Shown here: positions 24,668-33,180 of the stretch, one piece after another | Numbering within the stretch: position 1 is the stretch's first letter | Layout of the letters: each line of letters starts with the position of its first letter | Assembly (NCBI RefSeq): GCF_030128875.1 | Contig: NZ_CP124620.1 | Coordinates: forward strand, 1,116,001 to 1,180,000 | Length of the DNA stretch: 64,000 nucleotides | From: Stenotrophomonas sp. BIO128-Bstrain | GTDB taxonomy: Bacteria > Pseudomonadota > Gammaproteobacteria > Xanthomonadales > Xanthomonadaceae | Reading direction: 5' to 3' | Made by a program: the position numbers and the translations under genes | Notes under the pieces: model-generated | Database searches by the model: none | What the model was told of the DNA's origin: nothing | The model's input: the letters and a program-made list of their open reading frames with translations, nothing else

Positions 24668-24730
24668 CCGCAGGCGGCTCGATGCGCGGCACCACCACGC
24701 GACCGGCGGCGTTTCTGGTCGGGGACGCCC
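24668..24730 (+). repeat. Imperfect direct repeat, copy B
   Basis: Second copy of the repeat found at 22106-22163: core CGCAGGCGGCTCGATGCGC (24 of 27 matches), then GGGGACGCCC after a longer spacer. It lies ten bases after the HNH stop codon, so together the copies frame the ATPase-HNH cassette. Confidence 0.5.
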
Positions 24731-24845
24731 AACCCGAATCGGCATGCAGGTACCTGGGCACCGATTCGTTGGCGGTCACTGAGGTACCGACAGACCGGGC
24801 TTGGTCAAATACGCTGCCAGGCATCTTCACCACCAAAGACAGGCC

Positions 24846-25655
24846 ATGAATGCACTCCGATCCGATCACCCCAAGCAGATCTGCGAAAACATCCTCATCG
24901 GGGGGAGGCGCTACAACATCGAGCACCGCATCCTGCCCAGCGAAAACGCTTTAGCCGATCGGCTGCTTGCTCGTGGCATTGAGCTGACCGAGGCCTACGA
25001 TGAACTGCACGACAAGCTCCACGCGCATCCGCATGCGCAGCAGGTCTTTCTAGGGCTTGTCCTGAGCACCGCCGCGTTCTGGAGCCCGGAGAAGATCGCG
25101 CGGGCGCGTGCCGCACGCGGCGATCTCGGCACCGTCAACCAGCAGATTGCGAAGAAGGCGGCAGAACTCGCCGGTCTGCTGCAGCAGCGTTCCGATCTGC
25201 ACAACACCTCTGGCTTCAGCGCCGACACCCACTACCACGTGTGCGAAGTGATCGAGGCGGCGGCCAAGAGCAACCACCTTTTCACGTCGTACGTCCAGGA
25301 ACGCCTCGATGCTCTTCATGGCCAGTTCGACCTGAAGTATTGGCCGTCGCTGAGCGACTTCCTGCTAGAACTGGCCTCCGATGCCGAGGACGCGGTCATG
25401 GAAGCCACAGACCCCTTGACTGCGGCCGCCACCGTGGCCTCGCGTCCGTCCCGGGCCGATTTCATCAAGGCGCTGCTCGCAGCGATCGACGAGAACAGCG
25501 AGCGCAACCACGGCCAACTGCCTAACGACTTCAAAGTCACCGACAACACGCTCGCTTCCTTGGCGAGTTGCGTGTTGGACTTGGGCGCCGAAGACTTGGT
25601 CGATGGCCCTTACGTGAAGCGGCTCCGTCAGCGTGAACGCGATGGAGCTAAGTAG
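24846..25655 (+). CDS. Hypothetical protein between two defence modules
   Basis: A 269-residue mostly helical protein, begins MNALRSDHPKQICENILIGG and includes LTEAYDELHDKLHAHPHAQQ, TVNQQIAKKAAELAGLLQQR, THYHVCEVIEAAAKSNHLFT and LDLKYW-like aromatic segments. There is no signal peptide, membrane helix or nuclease motif that I can see. ATG 24846 has AGG seven bases before it; the frame is open for 15 codons upstream without support. It is separated from the ATPase-HNH pair by 188 bases and followed by two hairpins, so it is probably its own transcription unit. Position suggests a defence-related role, which is inference only. Confidence 0.65.
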   Translation: MNALRSDHPKQICENILIGGRRYNIEHRILPSENALADRLLARGIELTEAYDELHDKLHAHPHAQQVFLGLVLSTAAFWSPEKIARARAARGDLGTVNQQIAKKAAELAGLLQQRSDLHNTSGFSADTHYHVCEVIEAAAKSNHLFTSYVQERLDALHGQFDLKYWPSLSDFLLELASDAEDAVMEATDPLTAAATVASRPSRADFIKALLAAIDENSERNHGQLPNDFKVTDNTLASLASCVLDLGAEDLVDGPYVKRLRQRERDGAK

Positions 25656-25679
25656 TCACCGACGGGCCTTTCGGTGACT
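25654..25679 (+). terminator. Hairpin overlapping the stop codon
   Basis: Nine-base stem AGTCACCGA / TCGGTGACT with an eight-base loop, beginning within the stop codon of the hypothetical gene. It lies just before the stronger terminator and may assist it. Confidence 0.45.
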
Positions 25680-25689
25680 TCGTTTAGGG

Positions 25690-25728
25690 CCGATCAGGCG
25701 CAGCCTGGTCGGAGGCTTTCTTTTTTTT
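25690..25728 (+). terminator. Strong rho-independent terminator
   Basis: Ten-pair stem CCGATCAGGC / GCCTGGTCGG (one G-T pair) with a three-base loop, followed by AGGCTTTCTTTTTTTT. It ends transcription ahead of the Gabija operon and isolates the two defence modules. Confidence 0.85.
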
Positions 25729-25902
25729 GGGGGGCGCCAAGCAACGCGCAACGGGGACGGACATCCCAGCCCTTCCCCTGGAGGAATGCCGAAGATCCGA
25801 ACAAGACCGATTCCCAACGAACACCTTGTAACATAGTATCTGTTCCAGGGGACGACTCGGCACTAGAGCAGAGTCTGCGTCGACAAGAAAACAAGGCCTT
25901 CC

Positions 25903-28041
25903 ATGCATATCTCCAAGCTCAGCCTGATCAACTACAGAAACTTCGCCAATACGAAGTTGCTGTTCCAAAAAGGCATCAACACCATCATCGGCGAGAACGG
26001 GTCCGGTAAAACCAACCTGTTTCGAGCGATCAGGCTGCTGCTCGATGACAATATGATCCGCTCTGCCTACAGACTGGAGCAAACAGATTTTCATCGCGGC
26101 CTCGGGCGCTGGCAGGGACATTGGATCATCATCAGTCTTGAGTTCGAGGAAATCTCGGCAGACGAGGCCGTACAGGCCTTGTTCCGGCATGGGACAGGCG
26201 TCATCGACGAAGAGGCCAACGGCAAGGCCACCTACAACCTCATTTTTCGTCCCAAGAAGGAAATCAGGCTACGACTTTCTCAGTTGGACGATGGCGACCA
26301 AGCTGGCCTCGATGCGATCCTGAATCCAGTCACTCTCGATGACTATGAGACCCTCTTCACGGGTCGTAGTGAGGCCGACTTCAACGACGCAGCCTTCTAC
26401 AAAGAGGTGGTCGGTGACTTCGAGAATGTCCGATTCTGCGAAGAAGTCGAGTTCCCCGCAATCGGCGCCAAAATTCCGAACGTGCTGTCCGTCTCCAAGG
26501 AGATTTCCTTCACCTTCGTCCAGGCTCTGCGAGACGTTGTTTCGGAATTCCACAACAACCGAACCAATCCGCTCTTTTCGCTGCTAAAGGGCAAGAGTGG
26601 CGATATCGACCCCGTGGCGTTCAAGGCCATCACCGACGGAGTAAAGGCGTTGAATGACTCCATTGAGGCGTTGCCAGACGTGCAGGTCGTCCGGACGGAT
26701 ATCCGAGACACCATCAAGGACGCAGCTGGCGAGGCGTACTCTCCGGCGTCCCTTTCCATCAAGTCCGACCTCCCGGACGAAGCTGACAAGTTATTTCAGT
26801 CGCTCAAGCTGTTTGTCGGCGAATCGGGAGAGGATCACGAAGGGCCGATCCACGAGCTGAGCCTGGGCGGAGCGAACCTGATATTCCTCACCCTGAAACT
26901 GCTCGAATTCAAGTATCAGAAGGCCAAGCAATCGATTGCCAACTTCCTGTTGATCGAGGAGCCGGAAGCCCACATCCACACGCACATCCAGAAGACGCTG
27001 TTCGACAGGCTCAAGTACGACGACACTCAGATCATCTATTCGACCCATTCGACGCATATCTCCGAGGTCAGCAATGTTCAGAACGTGAACATTCTGGGCA
27101 GGGAGCGCGACCGATGTGAGGCCTACCAACCTGCCGTGGGCCTTAACCCAGAAGAGATCGGCAACATCCAACGCTATCTGGATGCTGTCCGCAGCAATCT
27201 GTTGTTTGCCAAGAGCGTCATTCTGGTGGAGGGCGATGCCGAAGAAATTCTCGTCCCGATCCTGGTCAAAAACGTGCTGGGCATCAGCCTTGATGAACTC
27301 GGCATCAGCCTAATCAATATCCGCAGCACCGGTTTTCAGAACGTCGCGGTTCTCTTCCACGATGACCGAATCCGGAAGCGATGCAGCGTCGTGACGGATC
27401 TCGACAAGTCGATCATTGACACAACGCCGGCGGCGGGAGACTCCGAAGGGCTGCTCAGGCGCAAGAGCAAGTACCAGACATCCCAAGAAAAAGGGATCGC
27501 CAGGAAAACGCTGCTGGAAGACACCTTCAAAGAAAACCCCTGGGTCTCTCCTTTCTTTGCCCCTCACACCTTTGAGGTCGACTTCGTTGCTGCCGGCAAT
27601 GCTCGCAAGGTGGTCGGCATCCTTCCTGATGTCTACAAGGATGGCCCAACCATTGCGAAGGCCAAGGCAGAGCTTGAGGCCGCGGACATCGCGCTATACG
27701 GCCAACGCGCTCTCACCATGGCGGACAACTATGGGAAAGGATGGTTTGCCATCTTGCTGGGAAAGAAGATCGATCCGCAGACCGCCATCCCGAAGTACAT
27801 CCTGGACGCCATCGCTTTTGCGCACCCCGTAGTCACAAAGGAAGTTTGGTTCAACGTACTGAGCTACCGCGTGAACTACATCGATGCAGAGGATTTCGTC
27901 ACTGCGGCCGCAGTCTTCGCAGATTTCAGGGCCAAGCTGCTGGCCTTCAGAAATGGAGACATCGACTTCGTAGGCATCCGGAACGAGATGCTTGCCACAT
28001 TCCCCGACGACCGCATCAACGACGTCCTTGAGGTCTTCTAA
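25903..28041 (+). CDS. gajA: Gabija GajA: OLD-family ATPase-TOPRIM nuclease
   Basis: A 712-residue OLD-family protein. The ABC-type ATPase half has Walker A GENGSGKT (30-37), signature LSLGGANLIFLTLKLLE, Walker B LLIEEPEAHIH (about 349-358) and H-loop YSTHS (379-383). The TOPRIM nuclease half has Glu443 (VILVEGDAEEIL) and the DxD pair Asp499/Asp501 (VVTDLDKS). A UvrD-like helicase gene follows after two bases, which makes this Gabija, where GajA is a sequence-specific DNA nickase held in check by nucleotides. It is longer than the founding GajA, with extra C-terminal sequence. Base composition is lower in GC than the flanks, a sign of transfer. Confidence 0.9.
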   Translation: MHISKLSLINYRNFANTKLLFQKGINTIIGENGSGKTNLFRAIRLLLDDNMIRSAYRLEQTDFHRGLGRWQGHWIIISLEFEEISADEAVQALFRHGTGVIDEEANGKATYNLIFRPKKEIRLRLSQLDDGDQAGLDAILNPVTLDDYETLFTGRSEADFNDAAFYKEVVGDFENVRFCEEVEFPAIGAKIPNVLSVSKEISFTFVQALRDVVSEFHNNRTNPLFSLLKGKSGDIDPVAFKAITDGVKALNDSIEALPDVQVVRTDIRDTIKDAAGEAYSPASLSIKSDLPDEADKLFQSLKLFVGESGEDHEGPIHELSLGGANLIFLTLKLLEFKYQKAKQSIANFLLIEEPEAHIHTHIQKTLFDRLKYDDTQIIYSTHSTHISEVSNVQNVNILGRERDRCEAYQPAVGLNPEEIGNIQRYLDAVRSNLLFAKSVILVEGDAEEILVPILVKNVLGISLDELGISLINIRSTGFQNVAVLFHDDRIRKRCSVVTDLDKSIIDTTPAAGDSEGLLRRKSKYQTSQEKGIARKTLLEDTFKENPWVSPFFAPHTFEVDFVAAGNARKVVGILPDVYKDGPTIAKAKAELEAADIALYGQRALTMADNYGKGWFAILLGKKIDPQTAIPKYILDAIAFAHPVVTKEVWFNVLSYRVNYIDAEDFVTAAAVFADFRAKLLAFRNGDIDFVGIRNEMLATFPDDRINDVLEVF

Positions 28042-28043
28042 TC

Positions 28044-29843
28044 ATGTTCATGTGGGACAAAGACGACCTGAATCCGGAGCAGGAGGTCGCCATTCTGGAG
28101 CCCGGGAGTGTTTTTCTCATCGCTTGTCCCGGCAGTGGGAAGACCCGCACGCTGACCTACAAGATTGCTTATGAGCTGTCCAGACTGAAATCGAACAAGC
28201 AGTTTGTTGTCGCGATCACATATACGCACCGTGCCGCCGACGAGATTCATGAGCGCATCGAGAGTCTGGGGGTGGACACATCCCGGCTATGGATAGGAAC
28301 GATCCATTCATTTTGTCTTGAATGGATATTAAAGCCCTACGGCATCTATCACCAGGAGTTGGCTCGCGGATTTCGCGTGATTGATCAGCATGAGCGCGAG
28401 AAGATCTTGGAGGCGCTATGCAAGCCATACCAGAAGCCAAAAATAACATTCTGGGATTGCGAGTTCTATTTCACCGAAACTGGTTATGTGCTTTCTTGCC
28501 CCCAAAATTGGAAGCATACCGGGCTGCACGCCATACTTGGGCAGTATTTTGAGCGGTTGCGTGAGAGTCGGCAAATCGACTTTGAACTCATCCTCTACTA
28601 TGCGTACCAACTGATTGCGAGTCGTCCTGCAATCAGCGAGCTCCTTGGGCAGTTGTTCTCTTTTGTGTTGGTCGATGAATATCAGGATACCAAGAGAATT
28701 CAATATTCGATCATCACGGCCATCTTGAAGTCCGGCCAAGGTGCGACTAAGGCCTTCATTGTTGGAGATCCCAATCAGGCAATTTACCAGTCGCTCGGCG
28801 GATACCCGATTGCCTTCGAGGATTTCAAGGCGATGGCGGGCATTGACCTTGCAGAGCTCGAACTTTCGAGGAACTACCGCTCCTCCGAGCGCATCATCGA
28901 TTACTTCGGAAACTTCAACGTCCACGCCACTACCATCGAAGCCGCATCCGACGACAAGGCGTATCCAAGCCTCGTTTCATTCAACGAGACAGTAGGCAAG
29001 GCGGACCTGGAGGCGGAACTGATCCGGCTTATTCGGTTCAACATCGAGACCATTGGCATTGCGCCCCACGAGGTATGCGTGCTGGCGCCCCAATGGACGC
29101 ATTTGGCAAGCATGACTCGACGCCTAGTCGCCAGCATGCCTGAGTATTCATTCGATGGTCCCGGCATGGTTCCTTTCGCGAGAGACCCTGAGAATTTTTG
29201 GTACAGGCTTTCGAAGATCGCACTTACGCAGGCATCGCCGGGTATGTATGTGCGCAGACTCCGCTGGGCCGGAGAGATTCTTAATGACTTGGAGGCGGCT
29301 GGCGCGAGTGTGTCGAAACTCACGCGGAAGTCATTGCTGAGGGAGTGCAACGCGATCGAGATCGATGAAACAGATGGGCTGGCCTACCTTCGCGCATTCT
29401 TCGAGCTGTTGTTCGTGAATCTGGGCATCGACTTTCGCCTTTTCACATTGCTTCAGGAACATCACGTTGCGTTCTTCGAAAGCTCGCAAGCAAGGGTCGA
29501 TCGGCTGAAGAGTGAAGGCAGCGAATTCATAGGAGACATTGGGACGTTCAGGAAGGTTTTTCAGCACCGAACTGGGATTACGATTTCCACAATCCACGGC
29601 GTGAAGGGTGCGGAGTTCGATGCGGTAATCGCCTATGCTTTGTTGGAAGATATGGTGCCGCATTTCAATGATCCGAATGGCCAAGAAAGTGCGATGAAAT
29701 TGCTGTATGTTATCGGATCGCGCGCTAGAAAAAATCTGCACCTGATCTCGGAACGGGATCGTGTTCGTCAGTATTCAGGTGATGAATATCAAGTCACCCG
29801 TAAGCTTGCTGAGTGCATTTTTGGCTATGACGATATTCCATAG
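28044..29843 (+). CDS. gajB: Gabija GajB: UvrD/Rep-like superfamily 1 helicase
   Basis: A 599-residue SF1A helicase-like protein. Q-motif LNPEQ, Walker A ACPGSGKT (27-34), motif Ib/Ic WIGTIHSFCLEW, Walker B VLVDEYQDT (208-216), motif III GDPNQAIYQSLGG, motif IV LSRNYRSSERI and motif V ISTIHGVKGAEFDAVIA are all present. In Gabija GajB is thought to sense DNA ends or nucleotide depletion and switch on GajA. It starts two bases after the gajA stop, so translation is coupled. The gene is markedly AT-richer than the genome background, which supports recent acquisition of the whole module. Confidence 0.9.
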   Translation: MFMWDKDDLNPEQEVAILEPGSVFLIACPGSGKTRTLTYKIAYELSRLKSNKQFVVAITYTHRAADEIHERIESLGVDTSRLWIGTIHSFCLEWILKPYGIYHQELARGFRVIDQHEREKILEALCKPYQKPKITFWDCEFYFTETGYVLSCPQNWKHTGLHAILGQYFERLRESRQIDFELILYYAYQLIASRPAISELLGQLFSFVLVDEYQDTKRIQYSIITAILKSGQGATKAFIVGDPNQAIYQSLGGYPIAFEDFKAMAGIDLAELELSRNYRSSERIIDYFGNFNVHATTIEAASDDKAYPSLVSFNETVGKADLEAELIRLIRFNIETIGIAPHEVCVLAPQWTHLASMTRRLVASMPEYSFDGPGMVPFARDPENFWYRLSKIALTQASPGMYVRRLRWAGEILNDLEAAGASVSKLTRKSLLRECNAIEIDETDGLAYLRAFFELLFVNLGIDFRLFTLLQEHHVAFFESSQARVDRLKSEGSEFIGDIGTFRKVFQHRTGITISTIHGVKGAEFDAVIAYALLEDMVPHFNDPNGQESAMKLLYVIGSRARKNLHLISERDRVRQYSGDEYQVTRKLAECIFGYDDIP

Positions 29844-29886
29844 GAGAAAATTCTGTGTCCCCTAATATTCAGATTTAGGCCATCGA

Positions 29887-30546
29887 ATGAAGCTTGCACT
29901 ATTTGAAGGGCAGAGACGCGCGCCTGCGCCAGGCCTGCAAGGCCAATGTCCTAGTTGCGGTGCTCCTGTAATGGCAAAGTGCGGGAACTACAAGATCTGG
30001 CACTGGGCGCACAAAACGCGTGAGCACTGTGATCCTTGGTGGGAGTCGGAAGGAGAGTGGCACCGCAGCTGGAAGGACCGCTTTCCGCAAGAATGGCAGG
30101 AAATCCCGCATCAAAGCTCAACCGGCGAGCGCCATGTCGCGGACATACGCACGCCGGCTGGTTTGGTCATTGAATTCCAACGCTCAACCATCCACCCTGA
30201 CGAAGTTCTCGCGCGTCAAGCCTACTACGCGAAGATGATCTGGGTAATAGACGGATGCAAGAATGAGTTCGATCCGATAAATTTCAGCAACTGGAGAAGC
30301 CAGCCTAACGAGCACGGGCTCGCTCAGTTCGCGGTGTTCGGTCGAAGTAAGCTCTTCGAGCGTTGGCACACCGAGAAGCCTGTTTTTATCGATTTCGGCA
30401 AGGCCGGGTTCTGGCGTATAGCGCACTACAACCCAAAGACTAAACGCGGGGTTGCATTAATTGTCGACAAAGAAGCATTCGTCCGCATCGCTGGCTCTGG
30501 TTCGACGGATTTCAGCGGTCAAGGTGGCCCAGCCTCGCCACTTTGA
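29887..30546 (+). CDS. CoiA-like nuclease-fold protein
   Basis: A 219-residue protein with a zinc-ribbon start (CPSCGAPVMAKCGNYKIWHW then AHKTREHC) and a PD-(D/E)XK-like core: EGEWHRSWKDRFP, then ERHVADIRTPAGLVIEFQRS, with Asp and Glu-x-Gln as likely catalytic residues. This layout is that of CoiA/competence-associated nucleases. It lies 43 bases after gajB on the same strand and could be read from the Gabija promoter. CoiA in Gram-positives aids DNA uptake; here, in a defence island, a DNA-processing or restriction role is more plausible. Whether it belongs to the Gabija system is an open question. Confidence 0.75.
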   Translation: MKLALFEGQRRAPAPGLQGQCPSCGAPVMAKCGNYKIWHWAHKTREHCDPWWESEGEWHRSWKDRFPQEWQEIPHQSSTGERHVADIRTPAGLVIEFQRSTIHPDEVLARQAYYAKMIWVIDGCKNEFDPINFSNWRSQPNEHGLAQFAVFGRSKLFERWHTEKPVFIDFGKAGFWRIAHYNPKTKRGVALIVDKEAFVRIAGSGSTDFSGQGGPASPL

Positions 30547-30649
30547 AGAACTATTGAGGCCACTGTGTGGCGACTTTGTCGCGAGTGGAGAGGGGCGGCG
30601 CTACGGAACAGTCGGCACCCCATCGAGATTTGCACAATAGGAGAGATTG

Positions 30650-31081
30650 ATGGCGCTGCCTAACTGCCCATTTGAAGAAGGGGACCGCATTGATCACAAG
30701 CTGTTCGGGTTCGGCACAGTTGCCGGCGCACCCGTAGCGATGGTCGGTCCGGATTCCCGGAGCGTCAGTGGCGTCCGCGACGCTGGTTGGAGTGTTCCGG
30801 TCAAGTGGGATGATCCGAAGCGGACTGCGGGAGCAGTCGCGCATCACGTGCTACGCAAGGTATCGTCGCCGGACTCTCGGCCGTTCGCCCACTGGGATCG
30901 TCAGTGGCAACCGTTGCTTCAAGCGTGGCTGACCGCTCGAAGAGAAGTTGAGCAGGTCTCCTCAAGCTTCCGGCCCGTGCCTGAGTCTGCCGATCTGACA
31001 CGAGTTCAAGAGGCCGAGCGAAGAGCATTGGAGGCAATGCAGCGCTTCTGGGAAGAAGAGCGAACAGAGGGCCATCCGTAG
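30650..31081 (+). CDS. Small conserved-looking hypothetical protein
   Basis: A 143-residue protein with GGAG ten bases before ATG 30650. The N-terminal half (FEEGDRIDHKLFGFGTVAGA, then GWSVPVKWDDP) resembles the small SH3/Tudor-like barrel found at the C-terminus of UvrD/PcrA and in DUF3553-type proteins. The C-terminal half is a charged helix (DLTRVQEAERRALEAMQRFW). It follows the CoiA-like gene by 103 bases in the same direction. A nucleic-acid or helicase-binding accessory role is possible but unproven. Confidence 0.6.
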   Translation: MALPNCPFEEGDRIDHKLFGFGTVAGAPVAMVGPDSRSVSGVRDAGWSVPVKWDDPKRTAGAVAHHVLRKVSSPDSRPFAHWDRQWQPLLQAWLTARREVEQVSSSFRPVPESADLTRVQEAERRALEAMQRFWEEERTEGHP

Positions 31082-31665
31082 GCTGTTCTCTGTGAAAGGG
31101 TTGTCTCTGCCTCCAGCTGACGTCCAGAGGGGAATCCAGTATCCTTAGGGCTGATTGATGATGATGTCGAAGACGTCGCTTCCTCACGAATCGCTCCATC
31201 TCCCGCGCTAGCAAAAGATCTGCGCTTCTGACGGTAAAAGCGACGGTATAGACCCATGTCGATCACAGCCAAGTCCTTTAACCATGCGGGTTTGGGTGGC
31301 CTGTTGATGATGGAGTGGGGTGTGTACCCTATCGTAGTCGCATGCAGATGGCACCTGGACAGCTCCAGCCTTGTGCATTGGCTTTAGCACTTGGGGCTGA
31401 CGCCCACTTCTGATCGAAGACTGCTAGCACCTGATCTAGATGAAAGTTGCTTCGTCGAAATCTCCAGCGTTTGCCGTCTTGGGTCCACAGTCGGGCGGCA
31501 AGTGCTGTCTGTCCCTCACCGAAAGTTGCCTCCGTTCTCCGGAATGGCAACGGTCGCCGGCGCTGCTCCAAGATCGGGGATGCCGGCCATGTAAGGCCCG
31601 TCGCGGTTGTGGTCGACGACCCGGTAAGACACAGATGCCGGCGAGGTTGGCCCCGGGGTCTTGCC
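31082..31665. other. Gene-free stretch between defence genes and integrase
   Basis: 584 bases with stops in all frames at short intervals. Minus-strand frames such as 31329-31694 and 31208-31390 gave no family that I could recognise, and no insertion-sequence ends or tRNA are visible. It may contain an attachment site or degraded mobile-element DNA. Confidence 0.4.
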
Positions 31666-32871
31666 TCACCCATAGTTAGGTAGTACGTAATCACTCCATG
31701 CCTGCATCATTGGTCGACGCTGCTCCAGCAGGTCGGTGCGATGGTAGGCCGCTTCCACTTGGCTCTTAACAGTATGGGCCAGTGCACGTTCTGCAAGATC
31801 TCTGGCATATCCGTGCTCGCTACACCAGTCCCGAAAACTGGAGCGAAAGCCGTGTGCGGTGGCCACTCGACTATTTGAGTCGCTGGGAGCCTCTAGCCGC
31901 CGCAAGAGTGCCGTTAGGGTCATATCAGACATTACGGTTCTCGCGCGAACAGACGGGAAGGGCAGCTGATGGTGCTGGCCGAACTGCTGTTGGAGCAGGA
32001 GCAGCGCTTGCCTCGAGAGGGGTACTCGATGTGCTTGTTTCGCCTTCATCCGGCCAGCCGGAATAGTCCAGACTGCGCCCTGGAGATCCACCTCATCCCA
32101 GGTCATCCCGCGGACCTCCCCGGAACGGGCGGCAGTGAGGATAAGAAAGAGCATCGCTCGCCTTGTGACGTCCAGATCCGCAGCGCTGTCAAGCTCTGAG
32201 GCGGCAAACGCTGGCAGTGATTGCCATGGCATGGCGGGCTGGTGCTCCCGTCGGATGCTTAGGCTCGGCTGTCCGGGAAGAAGATGGCCCACTACGTCGA
32301 CGGGGTTCGCGTTGTTGAACCCATGGGCCCATCCCCATGCCATCACAGCATGAATCCGCTGTCTGACCCTCGAGGCTGTCTCCGCCTTCTCCAGCCAGAT
32401 AGGTCTTAGTACGTCGGCCACATGGCGCGGAGTGAGCTGATCGATCTGGATAGCGCCGATCCTGGGGAAGGCGTATTCAGTCAACGTGTTGATCCATTGC
32501 TGAGCATGTTTGGCGTTCTTCCAGCCGGGCCTCAGCTCTTCGTGTACTTGGATCGCAGCCCCTTGGAAGGTTGGGACTGCCTGTCTCTGTTCCTGGGCCT
32601 CCTTCTCAGTCAGTGGGTCTTGCCCATTTGCGATCTGCTCACGCATCTCGCGGCCGATCTTTGCAGCCGTGGCGATTCCGACTTCGGGGTAGGCGCCCAG
32701 CCCTGCATTGCGTCGCTTGCCGCTAACGGGGCTTACGTAGCGGAGTACCCACTTGCCGCTGCCTTTTTGCTTCTTCGAGGGGAGCAGCGTCAGGCCAGTT
32801 ACGCCGCCGTGGGGAACCGGATGGCTACCGGGGGCGATGCCTCTGGCTTTGAGATCTGTGAGGAGTGCCAT
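31666..32871 (-). CDS. P4-type tyrosine integrase
   Basis: Site-specific recombinase of 401 residues that integrates and excises a genomic island. The N-terminal DUF4102 arm-binding domain reads MALLTDLKARGIAPGSHPVP, GVTGLTLLPSKKQKGSGKW, VSGKRRNAGLGAYPEVGIAT. The catalytic domain has Arg in TAARSGEVRGMTWDEVDL, Lys in GRMKAKQAHRVPLS, His-x-x-Arg in TAHGFRSSFRDWCSEHG, His in RALAHTV and Tyr in VEAAYHRTD. ATG 32871 follows AAGG and gives the usual P4 start; the frame is open 21 codons upstream through a tandem repeat. It probably mobilised part or all of the defence island. No tRNA target is visible beside it. Confidence 0.92.
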   Translation of the reverse strand: MALLTDLKARGIAPGSHPVPHGGVTGLTLLPSKKQKGSGKWVLRYVSPVSGKRRNAGLGAYPEVGIATAAKIGREMREQIANGQDPLTEKEAQEQRQAVPTFQGAAIQVHEELRPGWKNAKHAQQWINTLTEYAFPRIGAIQIDQLTPRHVADVLRPIWLEKAETASRVRQRIHAVMAWGWAHGFNNANPVDVVGHLLPGQPSLSIRREHQPAMPWQSLPAFAASELDSAADLDVTRRAMLFLILTAARSGEVRGMTWDEVDLQGAVWTIPAGRMKAKQAHRVPLSRQALLLLQQQFGQHHQLPFPSVRARTVMSDMTLTALLRRLEAPSDSNSRVATAHGFRSSFRDWCSEHGYARDLAERALAHTVKSQVEAAYHRTDLLEQRRPMMQAWSDYVLPNYG

Positions 32872-32888
32872 GAGGCCCTTGGGTGGTT

Positions 32889-32912
32889 TCAGTATGCCAT
32901 TCAGTATGCCAT
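32889..32912. repeat. Tandem 12-base repeat upstream of the integrase
   Basis: Two perfect copies of TCAGTATGCCAT lie 18 bases before the integrase start codon. Such short repeats near int genes can be arm-type integrase sites or part of the attachment site; here the role is inferred from position only. Confidence 0.45.
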
Positions 32913-33180
32913 TTGTACGCCGCCGCGCGCGCACGTGCGTGGATGGTACTGGATGCCATGCGGGCGTAAGGTGTTGACGAAGCGGGATAAATGACGGGAT
33001 CGAAGTCTTTCCCGGACTGCTATGGACCGATACATGGACGACACTCTCTCCGCCAATGACCCTTAAATCATTGATTTGAAATTGAAATCCTGATTTGGGT
33101 TTACGGGAAGGCAGGAAGCATGTCGAGGAAACGCTCGCATGCGCATCCCCTATGCGGCTGTCGCCGGATGGCGTGATGCC
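32913..33180. other. Integrase promoter region, AT-rich
   Basis: 268 bases between the integrase and the HNH gene, including an AT-rich segment (about 33060-33110) with the near-palindrome AAATCATTGATTT. This is the likely place for the integrase promoter and attachment site. No gene seen. Confidence 0.35.

Noticed and set aside
31329..31694. Possible transposase remnant before the integrase
   Set aside because: Translations of all frames lack DDE or HTH motifs, and no inverted repeats were found.
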